DNA of 64,000 bases, taken from positions 744,001-808,000 of the forward strand of contig JADFUC010000188.1 of assembly GCA_019722365.1 (NCBI GenBank). The letters are read 5' to 3'. Position 1 is the first letter of the stretch; each line of letters starts with the position of its first letter. The position numbers and the translations under genes are program-made. Below, piece by piece: positions 24,201 to 36,373 of this stretch. The stretch is from Lithospermum erythrorhizon (taxonomy: Eukaryota > Streptophyta > Magnoliopsida > Boraginales > Boraginaceae). The notes under the pieces were generated by a model that saw only the letters and a list, made by a program, of their open reading frames with translations, was not told where the DNA came from and did no database searches.

Positions 24201-27200
24201 ATTAGGGTTTAATCATCAGCATGTCCATAGCGGCCGATTCTTGCTTGATTGATACCGAAGGCGTAACATCGATTGATTGATATTTCACGGCCGCGGCTTC
24301 CAGTTGACTTCCTCGATTGGTATAAAGTCAAGTTCATCCTTTATGACATACCATGCTACTACGTCTGCGTCGTTTTGCACTTGATTGTTGTGGTGTCAGA
24401 CCTCAAAAAGCGTGACTCCATTTGATAAACTCACTCACGCCTTGATTTCAGGAAGAGTTGACGATTCAAGAGTTGGTAAGCATTGGTTGGTTAACATGAC
24501 TTGTTATTACTTGTGTTTTGAAGGCATTTTTTGAAAAAAAATGAAGAACGGATATATGATCGTATTGAATAGATATAACCTCTAGTTTCAATTGTGGCCT
24601 AATTGGTTTTGAAAAATTAATCAACAAGTGGGTGATGATGACCTATAAATAAAGGCTTACATACGTCGATGTAACTCTAAGGATCTTAACTCTAATGTCG
24701 TCTTACTTATTGTTACCAGATGAACACAATAATGTTGAAGGTTATTGGCTCTGATCAGCTATAGTCTATTATAAGATGAAGCATGCCTTTTTAAAATTGC
24801 CATCAAAATTCAATCATGCATGCATGCACTGATGCACATGCACCAATCAACTACCCGATCGTAGCTTATATTTTAGAATACCAACAATATAATTTGCATT
24901 ATTCTATACGCAAACTAGCTAATAGCTATAAATTTGTTTCATAATGTTGGTCGTCGATTTCAACTTGCATTTTTTTCCAAGCTTGCGTGTGACTTCATTT
25001 GTTGTCATTAACCTAAGGTGATAATGACATTAATTAATGATTATGGTTTTATACTCCGTACTATATAAGTAGACAAATTGTAAATACGTACAGTAATATT
25101 TTTAGTTTTACTTGTTGACTCAGATCTAACATTTTCACATGAAACTAAAAATATATATGAGACTATTTATAGAAGATTTTTTAGCTCGTGAAAATGATAG
25201 CTAAAATACTAAATGAAATAAATAAGGAAAACGATATCACTTCAATTAAATGAATAAAGTTAAAAAAAGTGAATTATCATGTAATATAAATAGTACGTAG
25301 CAGCATATACCGAATTAATCCAGATCTGTTACGTTATCAATATACATGTCAAATTACAATTACTTATTAATTGAAATATTTATTAACACCGACGTGTATA
25401 TTTCCTATGGGAGTTTAGAGCCTAATAACTTATGCACGTACTTTCGGTACTTAATTGGCCAGTTAGACCCCGTGTATGCTGTAAGTAAGTTATGGTAATT
25501 AAATGGAATTAACTGAAACTAATTTGGAGATAGAGTTAAACTATCTTTAAAAAACAGTAAAAAAATCCTATTTTAAATAATATCCAATTCCCAAAACGAG
25601 AGCAAAAAATAATGATTTGACTTGTAAGGCGAGTGAAAGCTGAGCAAGGTTAAACTCAAAGACTTGACTTAGTGCAGTAAAAAACTACCCATCGAGTCAA
25701 ATTTTGCAACTAAAACAAAATTATTCTAATCCAATGAAGTCAAATCGAGTGCTCTCTAATTTAATTGTCAAATAGGGTAGATTTTTTTAATCGGAACTTA
25801 TTTTCTGTTCCATGTCGAAATGAAATGAATGAGTCGAATCATTAAATGCATCAAATCAAGTTGAGTAATCGAGTAAAAATTGATCTAGTCAAACTCCACT
25901 AATAAATACTCTCTCTTCGATTTTTTTACTGGCCACTGCTGCATTTCGCACAACCACAAGCGAAGAAAAGAATCAAATCACAAGATCAAATTATAAAATA
26001 TCAATTAATCGAAATTATATCATTTACGCATTGACAAGCTCAATGTAAAAAATACCAAAAAAGACATCAAAACGTTAAAGACAATTTATTATTTTAACGA
26101 CAATTATTTTAAAAATAATAAAATTATGCTAGAATGATAACTAAAAAACCTGAAGGGAATATATACTCCAAATGAATTTAACCATGTGAAAATCAATAAG
26201 GTTTAAGTTGTTTACAGCCAAACAAAAAATTGATTGAAAACAAATTAAAGGTGTCTTTGGCAGTAAAAATGGCCATTAATCAAGAACCTAGAATATAATG
26301 GAGGAGAAAAGGATAAGGTTGTCTTTTGGTTTGCAGCAGATATGTAGATAGTGAATGTTCTTTAAGAAAGAAAAAGGAAAAGTAACGAAAAAGCATATGC
26401 TTTGTGAATTGTGATATGTGGACGTGTGTTTGTCACATTAAATAATACAAAGAGAGTATCAAGTCGGTACATCAATTACGTAAAAGATAAACAGAAGAGG
26501 ACGGAAATATGTTAACTCGGAACATTTTATTAGTACTTGATTCTTTCTTCTAATTACAGTATTAATCCTTAATTTATTGTGACCTTAATTTAGTTGGCCT
26601 CGTACTTGCTTCTTCACATTCAAATCTTGCCATATTTTATGTTTTAGATGTACACGTTTGTATATCATATATGGAGTATTTGTGATATAACTATCTTTAT
26701 AATGTTCATTATAAAATATGATATAAATAATGAAAATTGAAGATAAGAATATGTAGAATGAAAAAAGAGTGTAGGATCTCGAGCCATGAAATTTTAACAC
26801 AAAATACTCTCTCCATCCGGCCATCCCATAATGATATTTTAATTTACTTTTACTTTTTATTTTTATTTTTTATAACTTATCTTATTTAATCAAGGTTTAA
26901 AGTTAATTGTCAATATGATCCCAAATAATGTAACTCTGGTTCAGTTTAGTCCCCAATAATGTCACTATTGTAGATTAGTTCCTAAAGCGGTGACAAATAT
27001 CGCAACATTTATTCCTCGAAATGACAAATGCTGGCAGCATTTTTCGCTCCCGAAAGTCGACAACGTTGCATATTGGGCTCTTGTTTTATTATCCAAATCA
27101 GCGATCAATGAAGCAGTAATATTTGTCACTTTAATCATATTACAACACACACGCGACACTTCTCTTTGCGACCAAATGTTACGATACCACTAACAAGTGA

Positions 27201-29229
27201 CTAAATCGCACTACCTACTCACACTATATATATGGGACTATAATGACAATTATCTCCAAGGTTTATATACAATTTACTTATTTCTTTATCAGTTTTAGTG
27301 ATTTTATTTGAACTAAAATTTTGTCTAGATATTTTTTATATTTTTAAACAAAAATGATAGTTTCATTATCTTTACACTTTTATCTCAATATAGTTGTATT
27401 TTATTATTTTAAAGTGTATGATTACCTCTAATTAATGAATAACAAAATTAAATAGATTTGCATAACCTTAACAAAATACATTTAGTATCTAAACAATCAC
27501 TTATATTGATACATAAAAATTATTAAATAATTAGCTTTAATTAGTAGGAAATACTCATATTAAATAGTCTTTATTAGATAGATTTTTGAAAAATCCAAAA
27601 TTAAACCAACGCCAGGATACATATAAAATATTGTATTTATTAATGGTTCAGTAATACAACTCCATTTGGAAATACAATATGTACAATTCAATTTATTTGG
27701 CTATTCCGCCTATTCAAATATGGGCATATTCGTATGACTCGTACATCCATGTCCCCATCTATCTATTACACCAAGTACAAGTAGATATTAATATGTTATT
27801 AAATACAGCAGGAAGACATTTTAATATTAATTATTTTATAATTTTTTCCTAGTTATTCAATATCTTAAGCTCATCTCTACGTTAACTGAACTGTCATTTA
27901 AAAGTTTATCTTCCTATTTTTTAAAATTCGCTTATTTCTACCAAATAATTATTCAAAATTAATTTTTTTTACCAATATTTTTTATTTTTCAAGATCTATA
28001 AATAGCTAGAGTTTGAATTTTTGGATACAAAAATTCTTAAATCGAAATGGGATGCTGATGAAAGAATGCGAAAAAGATATAAATGCCTAACTCAGACAGA
28101 AAGTAGACATTTAACGCATTTTATTAAAGTTAAAATATAAAACCTAATGTAAGTTAATAAACGACAAGCAATTTTGCCTTCCTATTGCAGATGGTTTTAT
28201 GGATTCATAGCCGATCATTCTATGTTCTAGTAATGAAAATCCACGCGTATGGACATATGAAAATCCACGAGTATGGACATGAATTTTACATTATGATGTT
28301 CATGAAATTGACTTGACAAATGCATCAACTTTTTGTGTTCACTCTAATCTTATTAAAGCGGCTGTTTTACATATCGATACGTTTTTCTGACAATATATGC
28401 CAGCCTACTTTTATTATTAATCGATTTAGAAATGAACCTCTAATGATGCTATCACGACATCGCAGTCGACCTACGCGATGCAGGTACGCAGAACCCTCCG
28501 ACGTTAAATTCTACAAGTATACGCCACCGGCGGTTACACGCGGCGAAAGCTAGCACGCGACACGCCCCACATCGTACTGTGTCCTTCCAATTAATATATA
28601 AAATCTTTGATTTTGCTTCTCTATTATCAATTACTTTTAACGAAACCCACATATATATTTATCAAATCTATGAACATCAATAACCCTATCAAATCTATGA
28701 ACACCACTAACCCTAAGCCTAGATAGGATGAAAATGTAAATATCAAAATGAATTGTTTATTATAGTACACTTGGAAATATTTGGTTTTACATGAATTATC
28801 TAATATTAATGGTCTCCTATAAGAGTGTAAGCTTGTGATTAGGTGAAAAACCGGACATTGTGAACAATCTAACTAAACCGTCAACCTCCAGAGAATTGGA
28901 TTATGTGAACTCAATAGAGCAATTTGGTAATTGCCATCACAAGGCATACCAACACCGCTGCACCATAAATGTCGACCTATTGATTATTGGAAGTTTGGTC
29001 GATGGATCGTTGTCGAATTAATTACCTGCCCGGGCCGACCAACTGCTAGGAGTATATTTGTTATCATTTTTATTCATGATTTCTTTCGGTAGCATATTTC
29101 TTTATTAAAAAACTTTCAAAGAAATTAAAAAAAAAATTTGCACCATAAAGGCAAGCTGCAGACCGTAACTCTGCTTATATATCTTTTCCCCCTTAGAAAT
29201 GCCGGAAACTAAATCTCAAGCTTTGTATA
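24201..29229. other. Gene-free AT-rich intergenic DNA with small repeats
   Basis: No supported gene. Contents seen: a G/C-poor stretch at 24900-26580; degenerate 'gagtcgag'-rich DNA at about 25620-25910; a Stowaway-like end at about 26805-26835 ('tactctctccatccgg'); and the foldback element at 26905-27255. There is also a short near-exact tandem duplication at 28235-28281 (two 24-bp copies of 'gaaaatccacg.gtatggaca'). Confidence 0.45.
26905..27255. repeat. Foldback-like element related to the 3.3-kb copy
   Basis: The left end 'aattgtcaatatgatcccaa' pairs with the reverse complement of the right end, 'aattgtcattatagtccca'. Inner phrases 'gtttagtcc' and 'gtgacaaatat' also recur in opposite orientation at about 26955-26998 and 27120-27210. 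The wording 'tttagtccccaataatgtca' echoes the 3268-3500 element, so the two probably belong to one family. Non-coding. Confidence 0.55.
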
Positions 29230-31460
29230 TTTGAATCATTTCGATGCAAAATCAAGTTGTGTCATCTCTATTAGTGATTTACCGGTTAAATTTTGGGGCG
29301 AAATACATATTACAGCTCATCCATTTGATCAACAAAGCATGTCATGTGGTTTCACAAGAATGAATCCGATTGAGGTGTTCACGGGTAAGCTTTCTGACTT
29401 GATCATTTACGCATCTTTGGTCAGTTTGTGTTTCGTTTCCATGATCAACGCTTCCTCGGGAAATAAATTTGCTCCTCGGAGTCGCAGTTTGTGCAATTTC
29501 ATGAGCGAGAGCTGCCAGAAGGTTCACTCGGTCAAGCGACCCCCCGCCACTGCCGAACTTGGGGGGCATTGCGGCACGCATTCGACGATGAATGGACGTT
29601 AGATTGGGTGCAATCTCTTGCCCCACCTCCGTCAAACCAACGCCTCCTCTGCCGCCCAACCTCGCTACCTGACGTGCCCCCAGAAATAAATCGCCTAAAT
29701 AAGAACTACTTCCCTGTCCCCCCGACGTCATGAGAGGCCCCGACTCTAAATGGGCTTCCATTCAAGAGATGCGAGTGGGCATGAACGAAGCACCCTTCGG
29801 TTCTATCATGAGTTTGTCACCTATACTATGTTGAAACCTCTTTTGCCTTCATCGCCTCCATATCCGCCCTCTCGAGGTAGTTTATATCCCTTAGCTCATA
29901 ATGCAAATTGTGCTAACTTTCTATACGGCATCGCATTTCTTTCACCTATGTCGACAGGAGTTGAACCTTGTAACTTTACGGAGGCTATCTCGGATCCAGA
30001 TGGTTAGTCACGGCTAAGGAAATTGCCTGAGGCAAATGGTACGCGATATGGGCCCCTACCTCCTAATAAAAGGTACTGGCGTAAATGGGTCTACAAAATA
30101 AAAATATAACGATGACTATCGGTTTGGCCAAGCTCAAGCTGGTTATTTTTGGTAACCATCAAGTACTGATAGATTATCACGAGACGCTTGCACCGGGTTG
30201 CTAAAATGGTTACTGCTCGAACATTTCAAGGTCAGGAACAAGGCCCCTGTGAATTGGGCATTCCATCGATTGGATGTACACAATGCTTTCACGGTGATTC
30301 AAGGAAGAGGTATATACGGGGTGTGCCCGCTTCTATGTCAGTCGAACGGCACGATGTAAATCAAGTCTTTGTATGGCTCAAGGCCAGATCCGCCATTTGC
30401 TCATAAATTAGTCGCCGCCATTATCTATGGGCGCCTTATTTGGATTATTCACTTTACCTCCCGAAGGGTCCGCTGAGTCAGAGTGTTTTAGTTTACGTGA
30501 CGATCTTATTGCGGGCCGGTAATGATTCTTCTCGCTATGTCCGCTTTCAAAGAAAGCATTCGGTCAGTTGCCTACATGAAAAATTTGGCACAAGATTTTT
30601 CGCGCTGAGGTTGTGTAGTTCGTAGGGGCTTTTCTTGTCGCAACATAAATACACGCCACATCATTTCGAGGCGGGTCTTCTCGGGGTCTAAACTCGCAAT
30701 TTTTCCCATGGAAGCGACTATACTTCGCTCGCTGTAGGACCGAGCGCCAGAATCCGCAACCGTATCGCCGGGTCGTCGGACGATTAATCTATCTTGCCTT
30801 TACCATCCCGACGGCCTACTCAGCTCACATCTCGCGCAATTTATGCAAAGATTCACGACAAGAGCATTGGGACGGTGCTCATGAGCGGTTCGTTATTTGT
30901 GCATCCTGCCGCGTATCCTCGCTATCAGCTTCCTCGGGACGGCTCTTACTAGCCGCGATCGGATCGGGGCTAGTTTTCCGTTAACTCACATCGGACGGGT
31001 TGTCTTCAGCGGTTCTCCCATTTCTTGGAAGACCAAGAAGAACACACCTGTGATCCCGCCTTCTACGGAGTTGAATATCGCTTCATGGCGCTTGTAACTT
31101 CTGGAGTTAAAGTACGAAAGTACACGCTTGACTTTGGTATTCCTCATTCACGGCCAATGACATTGTTTTCAGGATAGTTGCAGCCTTTGCATATTGCTCA
31201 AACCCCGCCTTCCACGAGCCGCACGAAGATACTGGCTGATCACACTATGTTCAGATGTTATTCCGTGATGGTCTCCCTGACTACGGTTCACGCTTCCACG
31301 GCACCAAATTGTTGATACTTTTATTAAAGCTTTAGGCAAAGAAAAATTTGTATATTTTCTGCAAAGTCGCAAGATTGCTTTCTCCTCGCTCCAACTTGAG
31401 GGGTATCAGTCTTTTGTACGCTTGTCATATCAGTCAGATATTTGAAATTTAAGCCCTCAA
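29230..31460 (+). mobile_element. Decayed Ty1/copia retrotransposon (integrase end, RT, RNase H)
   Basis: In changing frames the plus strand keeps the copia polyprotein order. LPVKFWGE and EVFTGKLSD come first (integrase C-terminal part), then APRSRSLC. EPCNFTEAISDPDG and WVYKIKI follow, then ETLAPVAKMVTARTF (the start of RT, near 30185), HGDSRKRYIRGVP, VYVTILLRAGNDSS and FPMEATILRSL. GSPISWKTKKNTPVIP (RNase H, near 31010-31060) and FIKALGKEKFVYFLQS (near 31320-31365) come last. Stops and frameshifts are frequent, and the RT catalytic region is corrupted. Gag, protease and the 5' LTR were not found. A polypurine-like 'cttgaggggtatca' near 31395 could precede a 3' LTR remnant running to about 31560. 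Confidence 0.85.
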
Positions 31461-31559
31461 ATGATGTAGGCCTCGAGCAGAATAATTTATATAGATGTTG
31501 TCTGGCCATTGTAATATTTAAGACTGATCTTTCACATTGAAAAGAATTTTACAAATATT

Positions 31560-34500
31560 GAATATGTAACGACCAGTCGCCTACGCCCGGCCATCAACAA
31601 CCAGACACCGTGAGTCACCGATCGATGGACGACAACATAAAAAGACTTCATTTGACATTAATAATAATAAAGCATATTCTTTCCATCGCGCGAACTAACA
31701 ACATATACAATAAAACAACGAACAACATGATACAAACCTACATTAATGATACAACTCAAAAGATACAGTTAAATCCAAAATACAAACATGAAAAGTATGG
31801 CAACTGCACTCCATCAATGAAATACAATACACAAGTCTAACAATATACAAATTGACAACAGGGAAATGACTGATTAGGATTTCCTATGCCACCACCGCTT
31901 CATCTACGATCTTCAATCTCGCAGCCTCTATCAACGCAGTTTTCTCGATCGTTAGAATCTAGTATGAATTTAATCGTGATAAATACAATTCATACATCCC
32001 GGATTCTCAAAATAATGTAAATTAATCTAAACATAAATGACAAATGTAAGGAATAATAGAATTCTACATTTCAACGAAGCGGATTGAACCACCTCACCGT
32101 AGTGCCTCGCGTGAAAGCTCCTCAAGATCCTCTCCAAAGCTTGTTCAACACCGACGAGATGTCCTCTAGATTGCACACACCAAGAGGGAAACGAACCGGT
32201 AACTTGAACTCGCTTAGAGTTTGATGAGGAATGGTAATCGAAGAGAAAAATCTTCCAATTCTCAAGAGAGTGGGGCGGCTTTTCGAGAGGCGGAGGTTTT
32301 GTGATTCTTATGTCATGCAAAAACCTAATCCCCTTTTAAATACTAAAGTTCCGTACCCACTCAAGTAAATCGCTTAATCTCAACTTAATTAGACCTATGA
32401 ACTTCTAACAAATAATGAGTTATTGAGTTGTTCTATTTTTAATTAACTTTAACAAGCTAATTAAAATATTCAACGAGTCACTATCGAATAAAATTTTATC
32501 GCTATTCATCGATTCACTGTTAATTGATTAAACTTGCAAGTTTAACCAATCAATGCTCATCAACATATATAAATATCGAGAAATACATTTCTCAATATAC
32601 AAGTCTCAAGTTAATTTCATTCATGAAATATTATTCGAATATCATCAGATGCGTGTAACCTTCTGTGCTCGATATATATTGTATAATACACACATCAATT
32701 ACTATTATAACGACACCCAGCAGCATCTAAGAATCGCTCATAACCCCTTAAATTATCATGAGAACCACACTAGTAATATACCATTACTAAGGTGAACACT
32801 AAGTTCCAAAGAATACATTTTAACCAACCCGTAAATTTGAATCGATACACAATTGTAACGGGCATAATAAAAAGCGAATCAACGCTCATCGATTTCCAAC
32901 ATCGAACCCAAATGATCAACCCTTTAGAACCCAAAGATAAACGCCCACCCATGGTATCAGTGAAATGTATTAAGTTCTGAGCTAATACAAATACCACAAA
33001 CTCGATCCCATCACATATATATTCATACTTAGTATAACATATCCTATACATTAACCAAAGCACACAATAGCAACCGCTCACAAATCACATAGAGTTCTCT
33101 CATACGATATCACATAACACTTTATAACTGTCAACAGTGCATATTCATTTAAGAAAAACACAAAGTCATCAAATGAGGAATCCACCTCCGCAAATAATAC
33201 ATATGAGTGGGACCCCAACCAAATAATACACACAATTTAGAATCCACCTCCAAATAATACACATACGGCGAATCCACCCTCCACATTAATCGACGAGGCC
33301 TCTACTCCATCCTCCCGACCGAGGCTACACCCCTCAATGTGCATATCACACCAAAGCTCCCGAATCCACCTGGCTACCCACACAATACGCATAATACTTA
33401 ATATCTCATTCGCAAATAACACACAAAGCAATCAAAGCACATCTGCACACAGCCACACACACAACACACAGCCACACACAATCTCATAACATGAATCATA
33501 TTCACAACTATCTCATAATACAAATCATAATCTCAATTATCTCATAATATACCTCATAATCTCAATTATTTCATCATATGAATCATAAATCAGAATTTAC
33601 ACATAATATCAATCATAATCTCAATTATTTCATAATATGAATCATAATCACACAATACACATATCAGAATAAATTCCCAAAGACAACATACGCAAAATAT
33701 ATAACATAATATATATGAAAGGTCCCTTAATGCGAGATTAGACTCACCTCGAGCCCAAAAGAAGAAGCATGACTTGCAGCCTCAAGGCTTGCATCCGCGC
33801 CAACTCCTATTCCAAAGAAATTATACATTATAACACATCCCGTATCAACCTCTTTAACATCTATATAATCCCGAGTGTTATACCACGCCTCACGATTCAA
33901 ATTTACAACTCTTAAGAATCATCCTATCCCCAAGACGTAGATACACTTTTAATATTCAACATAATTCATCTAATCGCCAACTTCAAAATATCAATATTCG
34001 GTCATCGCTTATTAATCTCAACAATAACACTTTAAGCCATTCTAATCAATCCAACAATCAATTGACAACTAATTAATCCATTAAATACAACCTCTAATTC
34101 AAACGCTAAATGCTATACGAACTTTCCCAAACTTTCTCAACCCAATCTCTACCTATCCATATCCAAACCAATAATTCTATACCCAAAACAACTATATTAA
34201 AGTCCTCTAACCTCATATTATAATTTAAGAAAACTCAATAAAAGTCAACCCTCAACTTATTCACTTTCTAACCCCAATAATCACTTAAAATCACCGCTTA
34301 ATCCCCTATACAATACTTAGATAACATTTCTATACCATAATAACTAAGATCTAAAAAGTCAACAAAATCCCATAAAAGTCAACTCTTCAAACTCAAGAAA
34401 TATCTCAAAGATTTGATCTTTCTTACCTGGGAGTACGATGCAGTGATGATGAAGGTAAGCAAATCCACCTCACTTGATCTTCGAGTTTAAGCAGACAATC

Positions 34501-35000
34501 GACGAAAGTTAAATTCAAGAAAATTGTGAGTAAAATTTTGGCCAAAGAGAAAGTTAAGAGTGAATTGACATTTAAGATAGCTAAGAAAGTGATATTTAAG
34601 TGAAGAAATTAATTCCATTCTGGGCTTCTAAGCATTCTACACCTTCCGCACTTAAATCTCAACTTAACCCGATTTCCATCATATATTCCCCGAGACATAT
34701 ATTACTACTCATCTCATACTCATCTCAATATATCGATATTATTCCAAAATTATTTATACTATTCCTGGGTCCTCCACAAATCGAAATATACCACCAACCT
34801 AATCGATTTGTCAATTTCCACTACTCAATCCTCGAATTTTTAATTTCACCGAAATACCTTAATCGAAAACTTATATACTATCAACATAATATCGATAGCG
34901 AACGAAGCATATTACGTATCACTTTACAAAATCTTCAAAATCATTTATTGCAATCATTTGTTTTTAATCATTAAGAATTTTAATAGATATAAAATTGTTG
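31560..35000. repeat. G-poor repeat block, probably retroelement-derived
   Basis: The plus strand is strongly depleted in G across about 31600-34600. Internal repetition is seen: 'aatccacctc...aaataatacaca' recurs at 33180-33290, and a minisatellite of roughly 30-bp units ('cataatctcaattatctcat') spans about 33480-33655. The frames at 32027-32320 (minus) and 34600-34974 (plus) have no domain I can name. Composition and repetition suggest an LTR or untranslated part of an LTR element, possibly on the minus strand, but no paired LTRs were identified. Confidence 0.4.
33480..33655. repeat. Short minisatellite, about 30-bp imperfect units
   Basis: Repeated phrases of the type 'tcataatctcaattatctca' and 'tcataatatgaatcataatc' occur about five times in 175 bp with small changes. 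Non-coding. Confidence 0.6.
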
Positions 35001-36373
35001 GAAGAACCTTTAGGACGGAAAATCTTTTGTAACAAATACGGAGTATTTTTTATATGTCAATATTAATTATATGAAAAATGAACTCGACAAAAGGTAGTTA
35101 CTCTAGACAATTTTCACCACCTTCTTTTCATCAAAAGACTTAAGGTTGCGTTTCCATGTAGACGAAAACGAAACACGAGCTACCTTTGAAGTACCTGGTA
35201 ACAGTTAGGTTCTGTTTGGTGTGAGAGGGCAGGGCAAATATAAGGATTGGGTCTGTATTTGAATTGGTAAGGGGATGGAAAAATGTAATGATTGAATAGT
35301 ATATTACATAATATATTACTGCTTCAAAAATGGGACACGATTGACATTTAAAGTTATTTTATTAAGAATTGTAAAAACTTGCTATCAAATTATAAAATCT
35401 ATATCGGAATGTGAAAAACTATATCAAATAATAAAAAATTTCTGGGGATGTATCATATATTTCAAACAGTGCCGAAGATCTATCTCAAACAATATTGAGT
35501 CCGGAAAAAACATTTAACGAACTTTAATTGAAGGTTTGTCATTATTAAATAATATTAACTGTATTTTTTTTTTAAAAAAAACTTAAAACTGTAAAATAGA
35601 ATATAAAATTTTCAAATTTGAGAAGTTGATCCCCCTCTTAACTTCTTCACTTATGTAACATGTTTGGAAAAAAAAAGTTTTCAAAATAGAATAAGAGAAT
35701 ATGATGAACCAAATTTCTTAGTCAAGTAAGTAATTTGAATACTAGAACAAAACAAAATATCATTTTCTATTATTTCCCTGAAATTCATGCAAAGATGAAA
35801 TGGTACACAACTAAGAAAGTAAATTAAGAAGAAGAAAAAGACATATTTTCCTGCTAGCCTTCTTATCACAACAAAAAGACATGATATAAAACAATTTATT
35901 GAGGACCCAAAAAGGCATAAACGTGGTCTCTTTAGTCCCTTCACGACGTGGCCATCATAGTTCTGTCCATTAAATAAGAAAAGCCATAATTCACATCTCG
36001 CAATTAAATTCTATGTAATATTTTAGAATCGTTAGTGTATGATTTCACACTTTAAAAAAATAGGGTCAGAATTCACACTCTGCCACATGCAATTCTATTC
36101 TATAATTAAATTTCCACAGATCCCTATAATTAAACTCAAATTAGCAAATTCAATAATCAAATTTTGTTACTACAAAGTAAAATAAGATTGGACAAAAGTG
36201 TAGCTAGTGCTGACATCATTTCACTCAGAGCATCTAGATCTTGCAGAACACAGAAGTTTCTCTTTTACAACTCTCATTTTCTTTCTGTATCTTTGCCCAT
36301 TTTGAGGAATGAAAATAGAGATGGTTTGTGTGAAAGAAAAGAACAAGAGAGAAGAAACCAAGAAAAGAATACA
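35001..36373 (+). promoter_or_regulatory. Upstream region and 5' leader of the formin gene
   Basis: No gene is seen. AT-rich DNA leads into the formin 5' UTR. The frame that enters the formin is open upstream of the chosen ATG, but it lacks an in-frame ATG giving a better N-terminus. A core promoter cannot be assigned with confidence. Confidence 0.35.

Noticed and set aside
29342..29761. 139-codon Gly-rich minus-strand frame
   Set aside because: It is the antisense of the copia integrase remnant, which reads sensibly on the plus strand.
32027..32320. 97-codon minus-strand frame
   Set aside because: It lies within the repeat block. It may be translated LTR sequence seen in plant repeats, but I cannot name a domain.
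33480..33655. CRISPR-like regular repeats
   Set aside because: The units are imperfect and contiguous, without unique spacers, in a plant nuclear context; it is a minisatellite.
36164..36373. Upstream extension of the formin reading frame
   Set aside because: It has no in-frame ATG with a sensible N-terminus. The ATG at 36374 opens directly into a signal peptide, as expected of type-I formins.
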